A DNA stretch of 64,000 nt from Antilocapra americana (GCA_007570785.1 ML660201.1:44354473-44418472), one strand, 5' to 3'; positions 12,130 through 22,555 are shown, counted from the stretch's first letter. Made by a program: numbers and translations. The notes: generated from the letters alone by a model not told the origin.

Positions 12130-12712
12130 CCTCACACTCCCTCTCTCCCGCCTCTCTCTTGCTGTCCTATCCCTGGCTCTCTTCCCCCCCCCCCCACTCT
12201 AACTCTCTCGGTCTCTCTCTTTCTCCCCCACTTTCTGACTCTGTCGTCCTCTCTCCCTCCCGCTGTCGCCTTGTGTCTGTCTCTCCCTTACTCTTTTCTC
12301 TTTCTGCCTCTCTCTCCCCCGTCTCCCGTATCTCCTCCCCTGTTCCCTGCCCTCTTCCTCACTCCTTTCCTCCCTCCTCCACGTCTCTGTTCTCCTTTGC
12401 CTCTTCCTTCCCTCCTCCCATATCTCTCGCTCTCTCTCACTGCCTCCTTTTCTGTCTCCCTGTCCTGCCCTGTCTGTCTTTCTCTCCCTCCTTCCCTCTC
12501 CGTTTGTCTCTCGTCTTTCTCCCTGAATGTCTCTGTCTCCCTTTCCCCGTGTCCCTCTTTTCTTGTCTTCCTCCTTCCCTCTTTCTCCCTAGCTCCTTCC
12601 CTCCCTGTCTGTCTCTGTCTGTGTCTCCTTGCTTCTCTTTCTTGCTCTCTCTCTCTCTCCCATTTTCTCTCTTCTCTTGTCTTTCTCTTTTTTCTCCCGC
12701 ACTCTGTTAATC
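12130..12712. repeat. Pyrimidine-rich (CT)n-type tract 2
   Basis: About 580 bp of almost pure C/T on the plus strand. It ends directly at 'ttttagattctacatatcag', which is the L1 3' UTR landmark that follows the position where tract 1 begins. Confidence 0.9.
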
Positions 12713-12970
12713 CTGTTTTAGATTCTACATATCAGTGATACATGGTATCTGTCTGTCTGACTTCCCTTAGTATGATAATCTCTCAGTGTATCCATGTTTG
12801 CTTCAAATGGCTTTATTTTGTTCTGTTTTATGGCTTGAGCGGTACCTCATTGTACATATGTACCACATCTTTATCCGTTTATCTGTCCATGGAAATTTAA
12901 GTTGTTTCTATTTCTTGGCTATTGTGTAGAGTGCTGCTATGAACGTGGGGTGCATGTATCTGTTTGAGCT
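12713..12970 (-). mobile_element. Antisense L1 3' UTR/ORF2 end
   Basis: The reverse complement of the L1 3' end, with 'agtatgataatctctcagtg' and 'gtaccacatctttatccg' landmarks. It continues the L1 sequence that tract 2 interrupts. Confidence 0.75.
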
Positions 12971-13315
12971 CCTTTATTTCTTTGCTGTGGCTGTGCTGGG
13001 TCTTTGTTGACGCGGTGGGCTTTCTCCAGGTGCAGTGAGCGGGGGCTCCCCTCTCGTCGGGCTGTGGTGGCCTCTCTCGCTGTGGAGCATGGTCTCTAGG
13101 GCGCACGGGTGTCGGCCGTTGCAGCAAGCAGGCCCAGTGGTTGAGGCGCACAGGCTCCAGGCAGTTGTGGGGCGCGGGCTGGGTGCTGGCGGCCCATGCG
13201 CTCAGTAGCTGTGGCGCAGGGCTTAGTTGCCCTGTAGCATGTGGCAGCCTTCCAGCCCGGGGAGCAAACCCGGGTTCCCTGCACTGGCAGGCAGGTTCTG
13301 AACCACTGGGGACAT
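12971..13315 (-). mobile_element. CHR-type SINE, antisense
   Basis: A reverse-orientation full-length tRNA-Glu SINE, from 'ctttgctgtggctgtgctgg' to 'ttctgaaccactgg'. The final 'accaccagggaagtcc' head is lost. Confidence 0.75.
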
Positions 13316-13329
13316 TCTCTGTGTATTTT

Positions 13330-15870
13330 TTTAAATTTCTTTAGTGATCTCTGGGTTATTTATTATTTAGTAGCATGTTGTTTATCCTGTATGTATTCTT
13401 GTGTTTTTCGTAGTTATTTTTTTTTCCCCCTTAATTGATTTCTATTCTCATAATTCTGTGGTCAGAAAAGATGCTTGATGTGATTTCCATTTTCTTAAAT
13501 TTAGTGAGGTTTGATTTATGACCCAAGATGTGATCTGTCCTGAGAATGTTTCATGTACATCTGAGAGAAAGTATTTTCTGCCGCTTTTGAGTGGAGTGTT
13601 CATCAATATCAATTAAATCTACCTGGTCTGTTGTGTAAGTTAAAGATTGTGTTCATTTATTTTCTGTCTGGATGGTTTGTCCATTGGTGTAAGTGGAGTG
13701 TTAAAGTCCTTCACGGTAATTGTGTTGGGCTTCCCCGGTGGCTCAGACCGTAGAGAAGCTGCCTGCGATGCAGGAGACCTGGCTTCAAACCTTGAGTGTG
13801 GAAGAGCCCCTAGAGAAGGGAATGGCTCCCCACTGCATTATTCTTGCCTGGAGAGCTCCATGGACAGGAGCCTGGCGAGCCGCACCCAGTCCATGGGGTC
13901 GCAAGCAGTCGGACATGACTGAGTGACTAACATCCTACACGTGTCCCTCCGTGATTGTGTTCATTTCAGTTTCCCCTTTTATGACGATTAGCGTTTGCCT
14001 TATGCATTGACCTGCTCCTGTCTTGAGCGAATAAACATTTATGGTCGTCATACCTCCTTGTGTACTGACCCTCTTTGTCTCTAACAGTCATGTAAAGTCT
14101 GTGTCGCCTGATATGAATGGTACTCTTCCGGCGTTCTTTTGGCTTCCATTTGCGTGCAGTATCTTTTTTAATCCCCTCCTTTTCAATCTGTGGTGTCCTA
14201 AAGTCTGATGTAGGTCTCTTATACACAGTATATATACTGTTCTTGTTTTTTTAATCCATTCAGCCAGTGTGTGTCCTTTGCTTGGAGCATTTAATTCATT
14301 TACATTCTAGATGATGTTCCTCTTACCATTTTATTTGTTTTGTGTCTGTTTTTGTGGGTCCGTTTCTTGTGTTTTCAGCCTAGAGGAGTTCTTTAAGAAT
14401 TTGTTGTAAACCTGGTTTGATGGTGCCAAATTCTCTTAGCTTTTGCTTGTTTGTAAAGCTTTTTTACATTTTATTTTTGCCCGAGCTATGCAGGATGTGG
14501 GATCTAAGTTCTTTGACCAAAGATCCAGACCACACCCCCTGTATTGGAAGCGCTGGGTTTTAAACAGCTGAGAAGTCCCTTGTCTGTAAACCTACTGATT
14601 TCTCCGTGGAATCTGAATGATATCCTTGCTGGGTAGCATAATCTTGGTTGTACTTTTTTTTCCGTTTCATCGCTTTAAATATGTCCTGCCATCCCATCTG
14701 TCTTGCAGAGTTTCTGCTGAAAAATCAGCTGATAACCTTATAGAGATTCCTTTGTCTGTTTTTGTTGCTTTTACCTTACTGCTTTTTGTTTTGTTTTGTT
14801 TTGTTTTTGTTAGTTTGATGAATATTTGTCTCTGTGTGTGTCTCCTTGGATTTATCCTGTTTGGAACTGACCAGACTTGGGTGCCTATTTCCCGTATTAA
14901 GGAAATTTTCAACTGTAATCTCGGCATGTATTTTTCTCAGACCCTTTGTCTCCTCCTAAGACCCCTGTGATTTGAATGTTGCTGTGTTTAATGTTGTCCC
15001 AGAGGTCTCTGAGACTGTCCTCATTTATTTTGATTTCCTTTATTCTGCTTCTCAGCAGTTCTTTCCACCGTTCTTTCTGCTCACTTGTTCGTTCCTCTGC
15101 TTTAGTTGCTCTGCTGTCAGTTCCTTCCAGTGGGTCTTCCATTTTAGTCCTTGTGTTCATCACTGTTTGTTTGCTCTTCAGTTCTTCTGGGTCCTTGTTA
15201 AACGTTTCTCTTTTTCTCCAGCTGTGCCGCCATTCTCTTTCTGAGGTTTAGCACCATCTTTACTGTCATTACTCTGATTTTTTACATTGCTCCTTCATCT
15301 GTACCAAATTTTTTTGTCTCTCTTTTATATGTTTGATGGATGGGACGTGTTCTTGTCTTGCTGGTTGTTTGGCCTGAGGCGTCCAGCACTGGAGTTTGCG
15401 GGCTGGAGCCTGGCGTGAGTGCTGCGCTGAGGACCTCTGATTGATGTTGCCCGAGGTCTGAGGTTCTGGTAGTCCAGGGCTTTAGACTCAGTGCGTGCAC
15501 CCCAGGAGCTCAGGCCTGATCCCTGGCCTGGGAACTGTCACCCCGCAGGTCACACAGTGCTGCCAAAAAGAAGAGAAGAAGAGAAGGAGAACAGTAAAAA
15601 CAAATAAAAATTAAATCTAGAAAAGATAGGGACTTCCCTGGGGTTTGGTGGCTAAGACTCCACGCTCCCAACGCAGGGGGAGCTCAAGCATGATCCCTGG
15701 CATGGCCAAAAATATATATATTAGAAAAACAAAAAATGTAACAACAACAAAGCTAAAGAGAATCACAACAGAAAGGGGAAAATAGCCAGAAAAGGTCCTG
15801 GGGGGCTAGGCTTAAGGTCAAGACCGGCACAGTCAGAGAGGGCCCTGAGGGTGGAGATTCAGGCCCTGGA
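13330..15870 (-). mobile_element. Second antisense L1 body (ORF2 part, ORF1, 5' UTR)
   Basis: The first 400 bp match the same L1 ORF2 segment as 8000-8350. The copy then continues through the ORF1 region (14580-15250, with 'gtttctgctgaaaaatcagc' and 'gtcccagaggtctctgagac') into the L1 5' UTR ('cttgctggttgtttggcctg' near 15357). It is interrupted by a plus-strand Bov-tA SINE (13727-13933), a short antisense tRNA-Glu SINE (about 14465-14580) and a plus-strand tRNA-Glu SINE (15629-15725). All frames are broken. Confidence 0.8.
13727..13933 (+). mobile_element. Bov-tA/BOV-A2-type SINE
   Basis: Head 'gggcttccccggtggctcag', middle 'ttcttgcctggagagctcc' and tail 'ggacatgactgagtgac' identify a ruminant Bov-tA/BOV-A2 SINE inside the second L1 body. 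Confidence 0.85.
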
Positions 15871-16129
15871 CCTCAGCAGGCTCCCTGGGTCCTGAGCAGG
15901 TTGGGGAGACTGCTCCCCTCCCTCCCCCAGCCACCCATCAGGGGTGCCCGTCCCATCCCCTCTGCCTTTCCTCCCGCCCTCCTTCCCCCACCACACCCTG
16001 CCTGCTTGCATGGTGTGTCTGAGGTCCACTTTGTTATTCTACCATCTGTGCCTCACCTCTGGTTTCCATTTTTGCTCTCAATACTCCTCATTCCTTCCCC
16101 CACCCCCCGCCCCCCGCTGTTTTAAATAT

Positions 16130-16330
16130 ATGACTTCCTTCATTTATTCGGGTGAGCTGATCTTCATCAGCGGCCCTCGCCTTCTCCTGTTGTGGAGCAT
16201 GGGCTTGGAGCGCAGGGACCCAGTAGTTGCTGCCCGCAGGGTCTCTAGTTGTCTCGAGCAGGTTTAGTTGCCCCAAGACATGTGGGATGTTTGTTCCCCA
16301 GCCAGGGATCTAACCTGGATCCCTGTTCAC
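16130..16330 (-). mobile_element. CHR-type SINE, antisense
   Basis: A diverged reverse-orientation tRNA-Glu SINE with 'ctcctgttgtggagcatggg' and 'gacatgtgggatgtttg'. The preceding 15871-16129 is C-rich sequence without a recognisable element. Confidence 0.65.
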
Positions 16331-17079
16331 TCTCAGTGTCAGAGTTTGCGTCTACTAACCCCGAGCTTCCAGTCCATCCCTTCCCTCCTCCCCTTACCCT
16401 TGGCCACTAAAAGTCTCTAGTTATGAGGCTAACTCTCTGTCTGTGAGGCTGTTTCTTCAGTCCGGTTCAGTCGCTCAGTCGTGTCTGATTCTGTGACTGC
16501 AGCACGCCAGGCCTCCCTGTCCATCACCAACTCCCGGAGTTTACCCAAACTCATGTCCATTGAGTCGGTGATGCCATCCAACCATCTCATCCTCTGTCGT
16601 CCCCTTCTCCCGCCCTCAATCTTTCCCAGCATCAGGGTCTTTTCCACTGAGTCACTTCTTCTCATCAGGTGACCAAAGTATTGGAGCTTCAGCATCAGTC
16701 CTTCCAGTGAATATTCAGGACGAGTCTCCTTTCCAATGGACTGGTTGGATCTCCTTGCAGTCCAGGGGACTCTCAAGGGTCTTCTCCAACACCACAGTTC
16801 AAAAGCATCAATTCTTCAGCGCTCAGCTTTCCTTATGGTCCAACTCTCACATCCGTACATGACCAGTGGAAAAACCATAGCTCTGACTCGACACCATTAC
16901 TTTGTCAGCAAAGTAATGTCTCTGATTTTTAATATGCTGTCTAGGTTGGTCATAACTTTTCTTCCAAGGAGCAAGTGTCTTTTAATTTCATGGCTGCAGT
17001 CACCATCTGCAGTGTTTTTGGAGCCCAAGAAGATTAAGTCTGTTTCTTAGGTATGTTCATTTGTGCCCTGATTTTTCCC
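16331..17079 (-). mobile_element. Antisense L1 3' UTR split by a BovB insertion
   Basis: The L1 3' UTR words 'gtcagagtttgcgtctact' (16340s) and 'gttcatttgtgccctg' (17055-17070) belong together but are separated by BovB at 16457-17036. The second part leads straight into pyrimidine tract 3. Confidence 0.8.
16457..17036 (-). mobile_element. BovB LINE 3' end, antisense, with target duplication
   Basis: A 5'-truncated BovB in reverse orientation, from 'ttcagtcgctcagtcgtgtc' to 'ggagcccaagaagattaag'. The minus-strand frame 16429-16776 keeps the BovB reverse-transcriptase C-terminal words '[20 protein letters not shown]'. CTGTTTCTT stands on both sides (16449-16457 and 17039-17047), consistent with a short target-site duplication in the host L1. 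Confidence 0.9.
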
Positions 17080-18690
17080 TCTCTTTCATTCTGTTTCTCT
17101 TACCCTGTCTTTTTCTTCTCCCTCTCCCTCACTTCTTCCTCTTTCTTTCCCTTTCTCTCCCTGCCTCCCTCCTTCTCTCCTGATCTTTCTCCCTCTCTTT
17201 TTTGCTTCTCTCTTCCTCTGTCTCTCTCCTGGTCACTTTCTGTCTCTCTGTTCCCTCATTCTGTTGTCTCTCTCGTTCTCCCTCCTCCTTTCTCTCACTT
17301 CTCTTTTCCTCCTCCCTCTCCCCATCCCCACTCCCCCTTTCTCTGTCTCCCTCCCTTCCTGTCTCTTGATCTCTCTATATCCCTCTCTCTCCCCCTCCCT
17401 CATTCCCTCTTTGTTTGTCTCTCTTCCTCCCTCTGGCTTGGTCTCCATCTGTTTCTCTCTCTGGCTCTTTTCCCCACCCTCTTTCCCTCTCTCCTGTCTT
17501 TCTTTTCCTTTCCCCCAAACTTTCCTTCTCTGCTTCTGTCTCACCCTACCTCTTCTCCCTCTTTCCCTGCCTGTATGTCTGAGTCTGTCTTTCTCTGCCT
17601 CTTTTGCCCTCCTCCTTGCTCCATTCTCCTTGCTTTTTCCCTCTCTCTGTGTGTCTCGCATCTCTCTCCCTCCAAACCTTCCCTCTCTCATTTTTCCTTC
17701 CTCCCTCTGTCTTATCCTCTGTCTCTCCCTCCCTTCTTTCCCCCTCTCCTTCCCTCCCTCTCTCCCTCTTTTCTTCCCCTCCTTCCTTGTCTTTCCTTGT
17801 CTCTTTCTCCTGCCCTCTGTCTCGACTCACTATGAGTCTTTCTCTCATCTTTCTCCTCCCTCTCTCCCTCCTGGTCTCTCTTCTGTCTCTGTTTCCTTCC
17901 ATCTCTCCCTTTCCCTCGCATCCTGTCTCAGCCTCTGGTTCTCTTCGGGTCTTTCTCTCCTGTTTCTCTCTTTCTCTCTCCCCCTCCCGCCCTCTCCCTC
18001 GGTCTCTCTTCCTGTGTGTCTCTGCCCCTGTCCCCTTCTCTGTCCCTCTGTTCCTCTCTCCCCCTTTTCCCACATCTCTTTCCCTTTCCCTCCCATTCTC
18101 TCTCTGGGTCTTTCTTTCTCTGTTACTCCCTCCGTCTCTGCCTCTCTCCCTCCCTCTCTCTTGGTCTCTCTCCCTGTGTCTTTTCTCTGCCTGGCTCCCT
18201 CTTTCATCCTCTTGCTCCCTCCCTCCCCCTGTGTCTCTGTCTCCCCCCTTTCTCTCTCTCCCTTCCACTCTTTCTCCTGCCCTCTCGCCCCCCCCCCGCT
18301 CGCTCCTTCTCTGCCCCTCTCTTCCTCCACCCCCCCTTCTCTGGTCTCTCCCTCCCGCCCTGTCTCTGTCTCCACTCCTTCCCTCTCTTGGTCTTCTCTG
18401 CCTCTCCCTGTCACTTTGTTTCCCCCTCCCCCACCCTCCTGGTCTCTCCCTCTTTCCATCTCCCCCCACACTCACTCCGTCTTCCTCCCTCACATCCAGT
18501 CTTTCCATCCCTCTCGCTCTCCCTCTGTCTTTCTGGTCCCCTCTTCTTCCTGCTTCTCCCTCACTGCTTCCCTGTGCCTGTCTCTCTCCCTGACTCTCTA
18601 CCTCCTTCTCCTGTCTTTCCTCCCTCTTTCTCCCCCGCTCCGTGTTTGTCTCTTTCACCGTCCCTCCCTTCCTTCTCTCTGTGTGCCCTT
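17080..18690. repeat. Pyrimidine-rich (CT)n-type tract 3 (1.6 kb)
   Basis: About 1.6 kb in which the plus strand is overwhelmingly C and T with occasional G and rare A. The units are irregular (CTCTCTCC, CCTCCCTC, TCTGTCTC), so it is a cryptic rather than pure microsatellite. It has L1 3' UTR sequence at both edges: 'ttcatttgtgccctg' on the left and 'tagtttccacgtagaagtg' on the right. Long open frames on both strands come from the bias and are not genes. Confidence 0.93.
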
Positions 18691-18841
18691 TTTAGTTTCC
18701 ACGTAGAAGTGATATCATATGGTATTTGTCTTTCTGACTTCAGTTAGTATCATAATCTCTAGTTGCAACCTTCAGTGGCATTATTTTGTTCCTTTTCCTG
18801 TGTCTGCGTTGTATTCCTGTGTAGAAGTGTTCCACAGCTTT

Positions 18842-19024
18842 AGGGGCTTCCCGGTTGGCTCAGCTGGTAAAGAATCCGCCTGAGATGTGGGAGACCTGAC
18901 CCCTGGGTCCGGAAGATCCCCTGGAGGAGGGCCTGGCAGCCCCCTGCAGTGTTCATGCCTCGAGGGTCCGTGACAGAGGAGCCTGGCGGGCTACAGCCCA
19001 TGGGGTCGCCGGGACTGAGTGCAC
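18842..19024 (+). mobile_element. Bov-tA/BOV-A2-type SINE
   Basis: A plus-strand SINE with the head 'ggggcttcccggttggctc' and the 'gcccatggggtcgccgggac' tail, slightly shortened in the middle. Confidence 0.8.
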
Positions 19025-19136
19025 ACACCCACCCCGTCTTATCCAGTTCATCTGGCGACAGAAACTTGTTTCTGTTTCTTGGCTGCTGTGTATAGTGTTG
19101 CCGTGAACACAGGAGTGCATTCATCTTTTAAAATCA

Positions 19137-19555
19137 GTTTTTATTTATTTATTTCTGGCTGCGCTTTGTCTTCGTCGCGTCGCTGCACACGGGCTTTCTC
19201 CAGTCTCCGCGAGCTTCTCTTTGGAGTGGCTGCTCCTGGTGAGGGTCATGGGCTCCGGGGCAAGCGGGCTCCAGCAACTGCAGAGCGTGGGCGCAGTACT
19301 AGCAGTGTGTGAGCTCAGCAGCTGCGGTGCAGGCGCTCAGGTGCCCTGCCGTTTGCTCAGTCGTGTCTCTTGTGACCCCATGGACTGCAGCCCGCCAGGC
19401 TCCTTTCTCCATGGATTCCCCAGGCAAGGATACCGGAGTGGGTTGCCATTCCCTCCTCCAGGGAATCTTCCTGACCCAGGTATCGACCCAGGTCTCTTGC
19501 GTCTCCTGCATTGGCAGGCGGATTCTTTACCATTGGACCACGAAGGAAGTCCTTG
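19137..19555 (-). mobile_element. Composite of CHR-type and Bov-tA-type SINEs, antisense
   Basis: The left part (19137-19345) is a reverse tRNA-Glu CHR-type SINE. Near 'aggtgccctgccg' it switches into reverse Bov-tA/BOV-A2 sequence ('gctcagtcgtgtctcttgtg'), which runs to a tRNA-Glu head ending 'ggaccacgaaggaagtcc'. Either one SINE inserted into the other or recombination fused the two at their shared tRNA part. Confidence 0.65.
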
Positions 19556-20256
19556 CATTATAGTTTGACTGATAACAAGCCCACGAGTGGAACTGCTGGA
19601 TCGTGTGATGGTTCTATCTTTTTTCTGAGGAACCTCCACTCTGTTTTCCAGTTTCTGTGCCAGTTTGCATCACCACCATTGACGGCGTTCCTTCCTCCGC
19701 GCCTCCTCTAGCGTGTGTCACTTGTGGTCACACTAACTGGTGTGAGGCGGCATCTCTTTGCAGTTTCGATTCCATTTCTCTCAGAGTTAGTGGTGCTGAG
19801 CATCTTTTCATGTGCCTACTGGCATCTATCTGTTTTCTCTTAAGAAATGTCTTATGTATGGTCTTTTGCCCTAAATTTTCCATTTGGTTGTTCTTTTGCT
19901 GAATTGTTGTTGAACTATTTATATATTTTGGCAATTAATCCATTGTCTGTTGCATCCTTTGTAAATATTTTGTCCCATTCCGCAGGCTGTCTTTTTGCCG
20001 TTGTTATTATGGTTTCCTTTGCTACCCAAAAGTTTGATTAGGTCCCATTTCTTCATTTTTCTTTTTATTTGTATTGCCTTGGGAAACTGGCCTAAGAAAA
20101 CACGGGTACGACTTACGTCAGAGGATGTTTCGCCTGGGAGTTTCCTGGTGCCGTGTTTTTGTGTGTGGTGTGAGGGGTGTTCTGCCCTCTCTGGTTTACA
20201 TGCCGTTGTCTAACTGCAGCTTTCCAGTGCCACGGAACGCTTCCCTCTCTTAAGTC

Positions 20257-20660
20257 TTAGGAGCCATGAATGGCCTTCAGCTGTCCTCTCACAGGAGCCA
20301 CCTGTGTAGGGAGAGCAGCTGGCAGGACGTTCCTTTTTTTTGATGAGTTTCCTGGTACAGCTTGGTGAGAGTTTTCTTCAGGGTGCAGTTCATCTTTTTG
20401 GCCTTTCTTGTAGGTTGGGGTCTCCATGCTGAGAGAAGTTTCCACTTTGTGCCTAAAGCTTTGTTTACTGTTTGTGTTATTTCTATGATGAAAGCAGATC
20501 CATGGGTCACTCTGTATAGTAGAGGGAAGGCCACACCTAGGAATAATGTCCTTAAAAAGGACTTTTGTCAGTTCTGATGCTTTTCCTTTTGGCCGCGAAG
20601 GGCTGTACTCAACCTTGACCCAGGTGTAATCCTTGCAGTCTTTAGCTAAAATCTTGAGGA
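20257..20660 (-). pseudogene. Endogenous gammaretrovirus-like pol (integrase) remnant
   Basis: The minus-strand translation resembles the C-terminal part of gammaretroviral Pol, the integrase. There is a segment ending in 'IIPRCGLPSTIQSD', followed by material matching the family's usual 'alpha-helix plus LKKTL' region after a frame change near 20440. The frame breaks at least once, and no protease, reverse transcriptase or envelope reading frame can be followed nearby. This is an old, non-functional copy. Gammaretrovirus-like assignment is by motif recognition; class I ERV is as far as I would go. Confidence 0.7.
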
Positions 20661-20759
20661 GGTTAGGGAAATTTTTAAATCCTTTTGGCATCCCAAGTCT
20701 GACATAGCTCAGAAATTTCAAGTTTATAAAAACACGGGAATGAGTCTGAAACCTCATCC

Positions 20760-21419
20760 TCAGTGGTCACTTAGTTTTACCATTGTTACTCCACTTTGAC
20801 TTTTAAATGCATTCCCCTCGTGTCAAAGCAGATATACAGTGCATATGTGAGGTCACAAAACAGGCCACCTTTTAAAGTTAAATCATGTGTTAATATAAGC
20901 TAGTGACTTCCCCATACCTCAGTACATGCAGATTTTTACCACTTCCCCTTCTGATTGCAAATCTTTCAATAGAAAGCATTGACAGTCAAAATATCTGTCC
21001 AGTTGCACCTGGATGTAGAGCATGTCCCTCAGTACTGGGTCTCCTTTGTGTGCCTAGTTAATCCACGTTGGGGAAAAACCGATCAGGTGTTGTGAGCAGA
21101 CTCAGAGGTATGTTAATGAGGAAATACTGAAGGCCATACGTTTTATCACTTACATCCAGCTGTTATGCGGTACCGTACATGTAGCAGTACACCCAGCTCA
21201 GCGGCGTGGTATGAAATTTATTAGAGACCTGTATTTGTCCTAAGGTTCTTCCCGTAAATTTTCTTGAAGATGAAGCACTTTTGCAAAAGCATCAGAGTAT
21301 AGTAACTGTCTATAAATGACAGGACTTAAAAGGGCGTGGTTAAACATCTGATTACAGTGTACAGAAACTTAGTTACAATAACAGAATTACAACTGATGAC
21401 ATTTAATTTAAAGTACCAC
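20760..21419. other. Unclassified low-copy-looking segment
   Basis: About 660 bp of AT-leaning sequence with no long open frame, no SINE or LINE landmark and no obvious repeat. It lies between the integrase remnant and a BovB fragment. It may be decayed internal ERV sequence or unrelated intron; nothing in it decides this. Confidence 0.4.
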
Positions 21420-21845
21420 ATGTTGTTATTCAGTCAAAGTCCTGTCTGACCCTTAGCAACCTCCTGGACTTCAGTGCGCCAGGCTCCCCTGCCCTCCGCT
21501 CTGAGTTTGCTCAAATTCATATCCATTCAGTCAGTGATGCTCCTGTCTCATCCTTTGCTGCCCTCTTCTTGCGCCTTCCATCGTCCCCAGCATCAGGGTC
21601 TTTTCCAATGAGTTGGCTCTTTGCATCAGGTGGCCAAAGTATTGGAGCTTCAGCATCAGTCCTTCCAATGAATGTTCAAGGTTGATTTCCTTTAGGATTG
21701 ACCGGTTTGATCTCCTTGCTGTCCTAGGGACTCTCAAGAGTCTTCTCCAACACCACCGTTCAAAAGCATCCATGCTTCGGTGCTCAGCCTTCTTTATGGT
21801 CCAGCTCTCACATCCTACATTACTACTGGAAAAACCATAGGTTTG
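21420..21845 (-). mobile_element. BovB LINE 3' end, antisense, diverged
   Basis: Reverse-complement BovB 3' sequence. The minus-strand frame 21531-21773 retains 'FERWCWRRLLRVPRTARRSN' and '[19 protein letters not shown]', the C-terminal part of the BovB reverse transcriptase. It is 5' truncated and non-functional. Confidence 0.88.
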
Positions 21846-21872
21846 ACTATATACATTCTCAAGCCAGCCCTA

Positions 21873-22390
21873 TGTTGGGGCCCAAATTTGATGCTGAAAA
21901 CTCAGCCTCTGCACACTAGTGCAGAATCAAATCTCAGCGTCTGGGGTGAAATAGAAGAGAACAACTTTATTGCTTTGCCAGGCTAAGGGGGAAGACAGCA
22001 GGCTTGTGCCCCTAAAAAACCACCTCACATGCAACCCAGGAGGAACTGTTGAGGAGCTGTCACAGCGGTGGTCGAAGGGCGGGGCTGCTCCCAAGGCACA
22101 CCTTTATCTCCTCTCTCCGCTCCTCCTCTAGTTCCTCACATCTGGCCTGGGGGGGTTCTCAACTGCGTCTGCCCTGTGTCTGCATCCTTTCCCTTCCCGG
22201 ACTAGCAGCTGTTCGTATCTGTCCTTTAGAACCCAGGGAAGGTCATGGAGGCTGGAATCTCCTCCCTACAAACAAGAAACGGGGGACAGAAGGCTTCCGT
22301 GCCCAGGAGCCCCATGGGGTCCTGTTCAGTTTCAGAGGAAGCAAATATTATTATGTGGACTGGCAGGCAGCTGAAATCTGATTAGAGGGG
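21873..22390 (-). mobile_element. Possible solo LTR, antisense
   Basis: The left edge reads TGTTGGGGCCCAAATTT. On the minus strand this gives an end in ...CCCCAACA, the CA terminus of an LTR. On the minus strand AATAAA occurs at 21971-21966, about 95 bp before that end, as expected for an R/U5 arrangement. The other end and a target duplication could not be fixed. Same strand as the integrase remnant at 20.3-20.7 kb. Confidence 0.4.
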
Positions 22391-22548
22391 CCTCACCATG
22401 AGGCCTGTGGCAGGTGCACAGGGCTGAGCAGCTACAGCCCTACCCAGTACTCCGCACCCCGATTATTTAACGTTCCGAAGTCCCAACCCCAGCTTCAGGC
22501 GAGCGCAGGCGAGCGGAGTCAGAGCGTCACCAGGTGTCCCCTGGGGCT

Positions 22549-22555
22549 TATAAAG
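22549..22555 (+). promoter_or_regulatory. TATA-like element 190 bp upstream of NT5DC2 exon 2
   Basis: The word TATAAAG stands in GC-rich sequence ('ggggcttataaaggtgggg') in what should be intron 1. It could drive an alternative first exon, but no in-frame start codon or splice donor upstream of exon 2 supports that. Confidence 0.2.

Larger units (their letters stand above)
18691..20235 (-). mobile_element. Antisense L1 3' end with nested SINEs
   Basis: The L1 3' UTR continues from tract 3 ('gatatcatatggtatttgtc') through 'ttgattaggtcccatttcttc' near 20035. A plus-strand Bov-tA SINE sits at 18842-19024. A composite of two antisense SINEs sits at 19137-19555. No frame is open for long. Confidence 0.75.

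Noticed and set aside
12159..12738. Ser/Leu/Pro-rich open frames in tract 2 (and at 10543-11189 in tract 1)
   Set aside because: Same composition artefact as tract 3.
17264..18706. 480-codon open frame on the plus strand, with a 370-codon frame opposite
   Set aside because: Both lie in the CT-rich tract. Stop codons are simply rare in such sequence. The products are Ser/Leu/Pro or Arg/Glu/Gly runs without domain, start context or splice signals.
20257..20757. 166-codon minus-strand frame as a domesticated retroviral gene
   Set aside because: The integrase similarity changes frame inside the region and the ends are unrelated sequence, so there is no sign of a conserved protein.
22049..22381. 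110-codon open frame considered as NT5DC2 exon 1
   Set aside because: It does not resemble the known NT5DC2 N-terminus, lies in LTR-like sequence, and lacks a donor in the phase needed to complete the split Asp codon.
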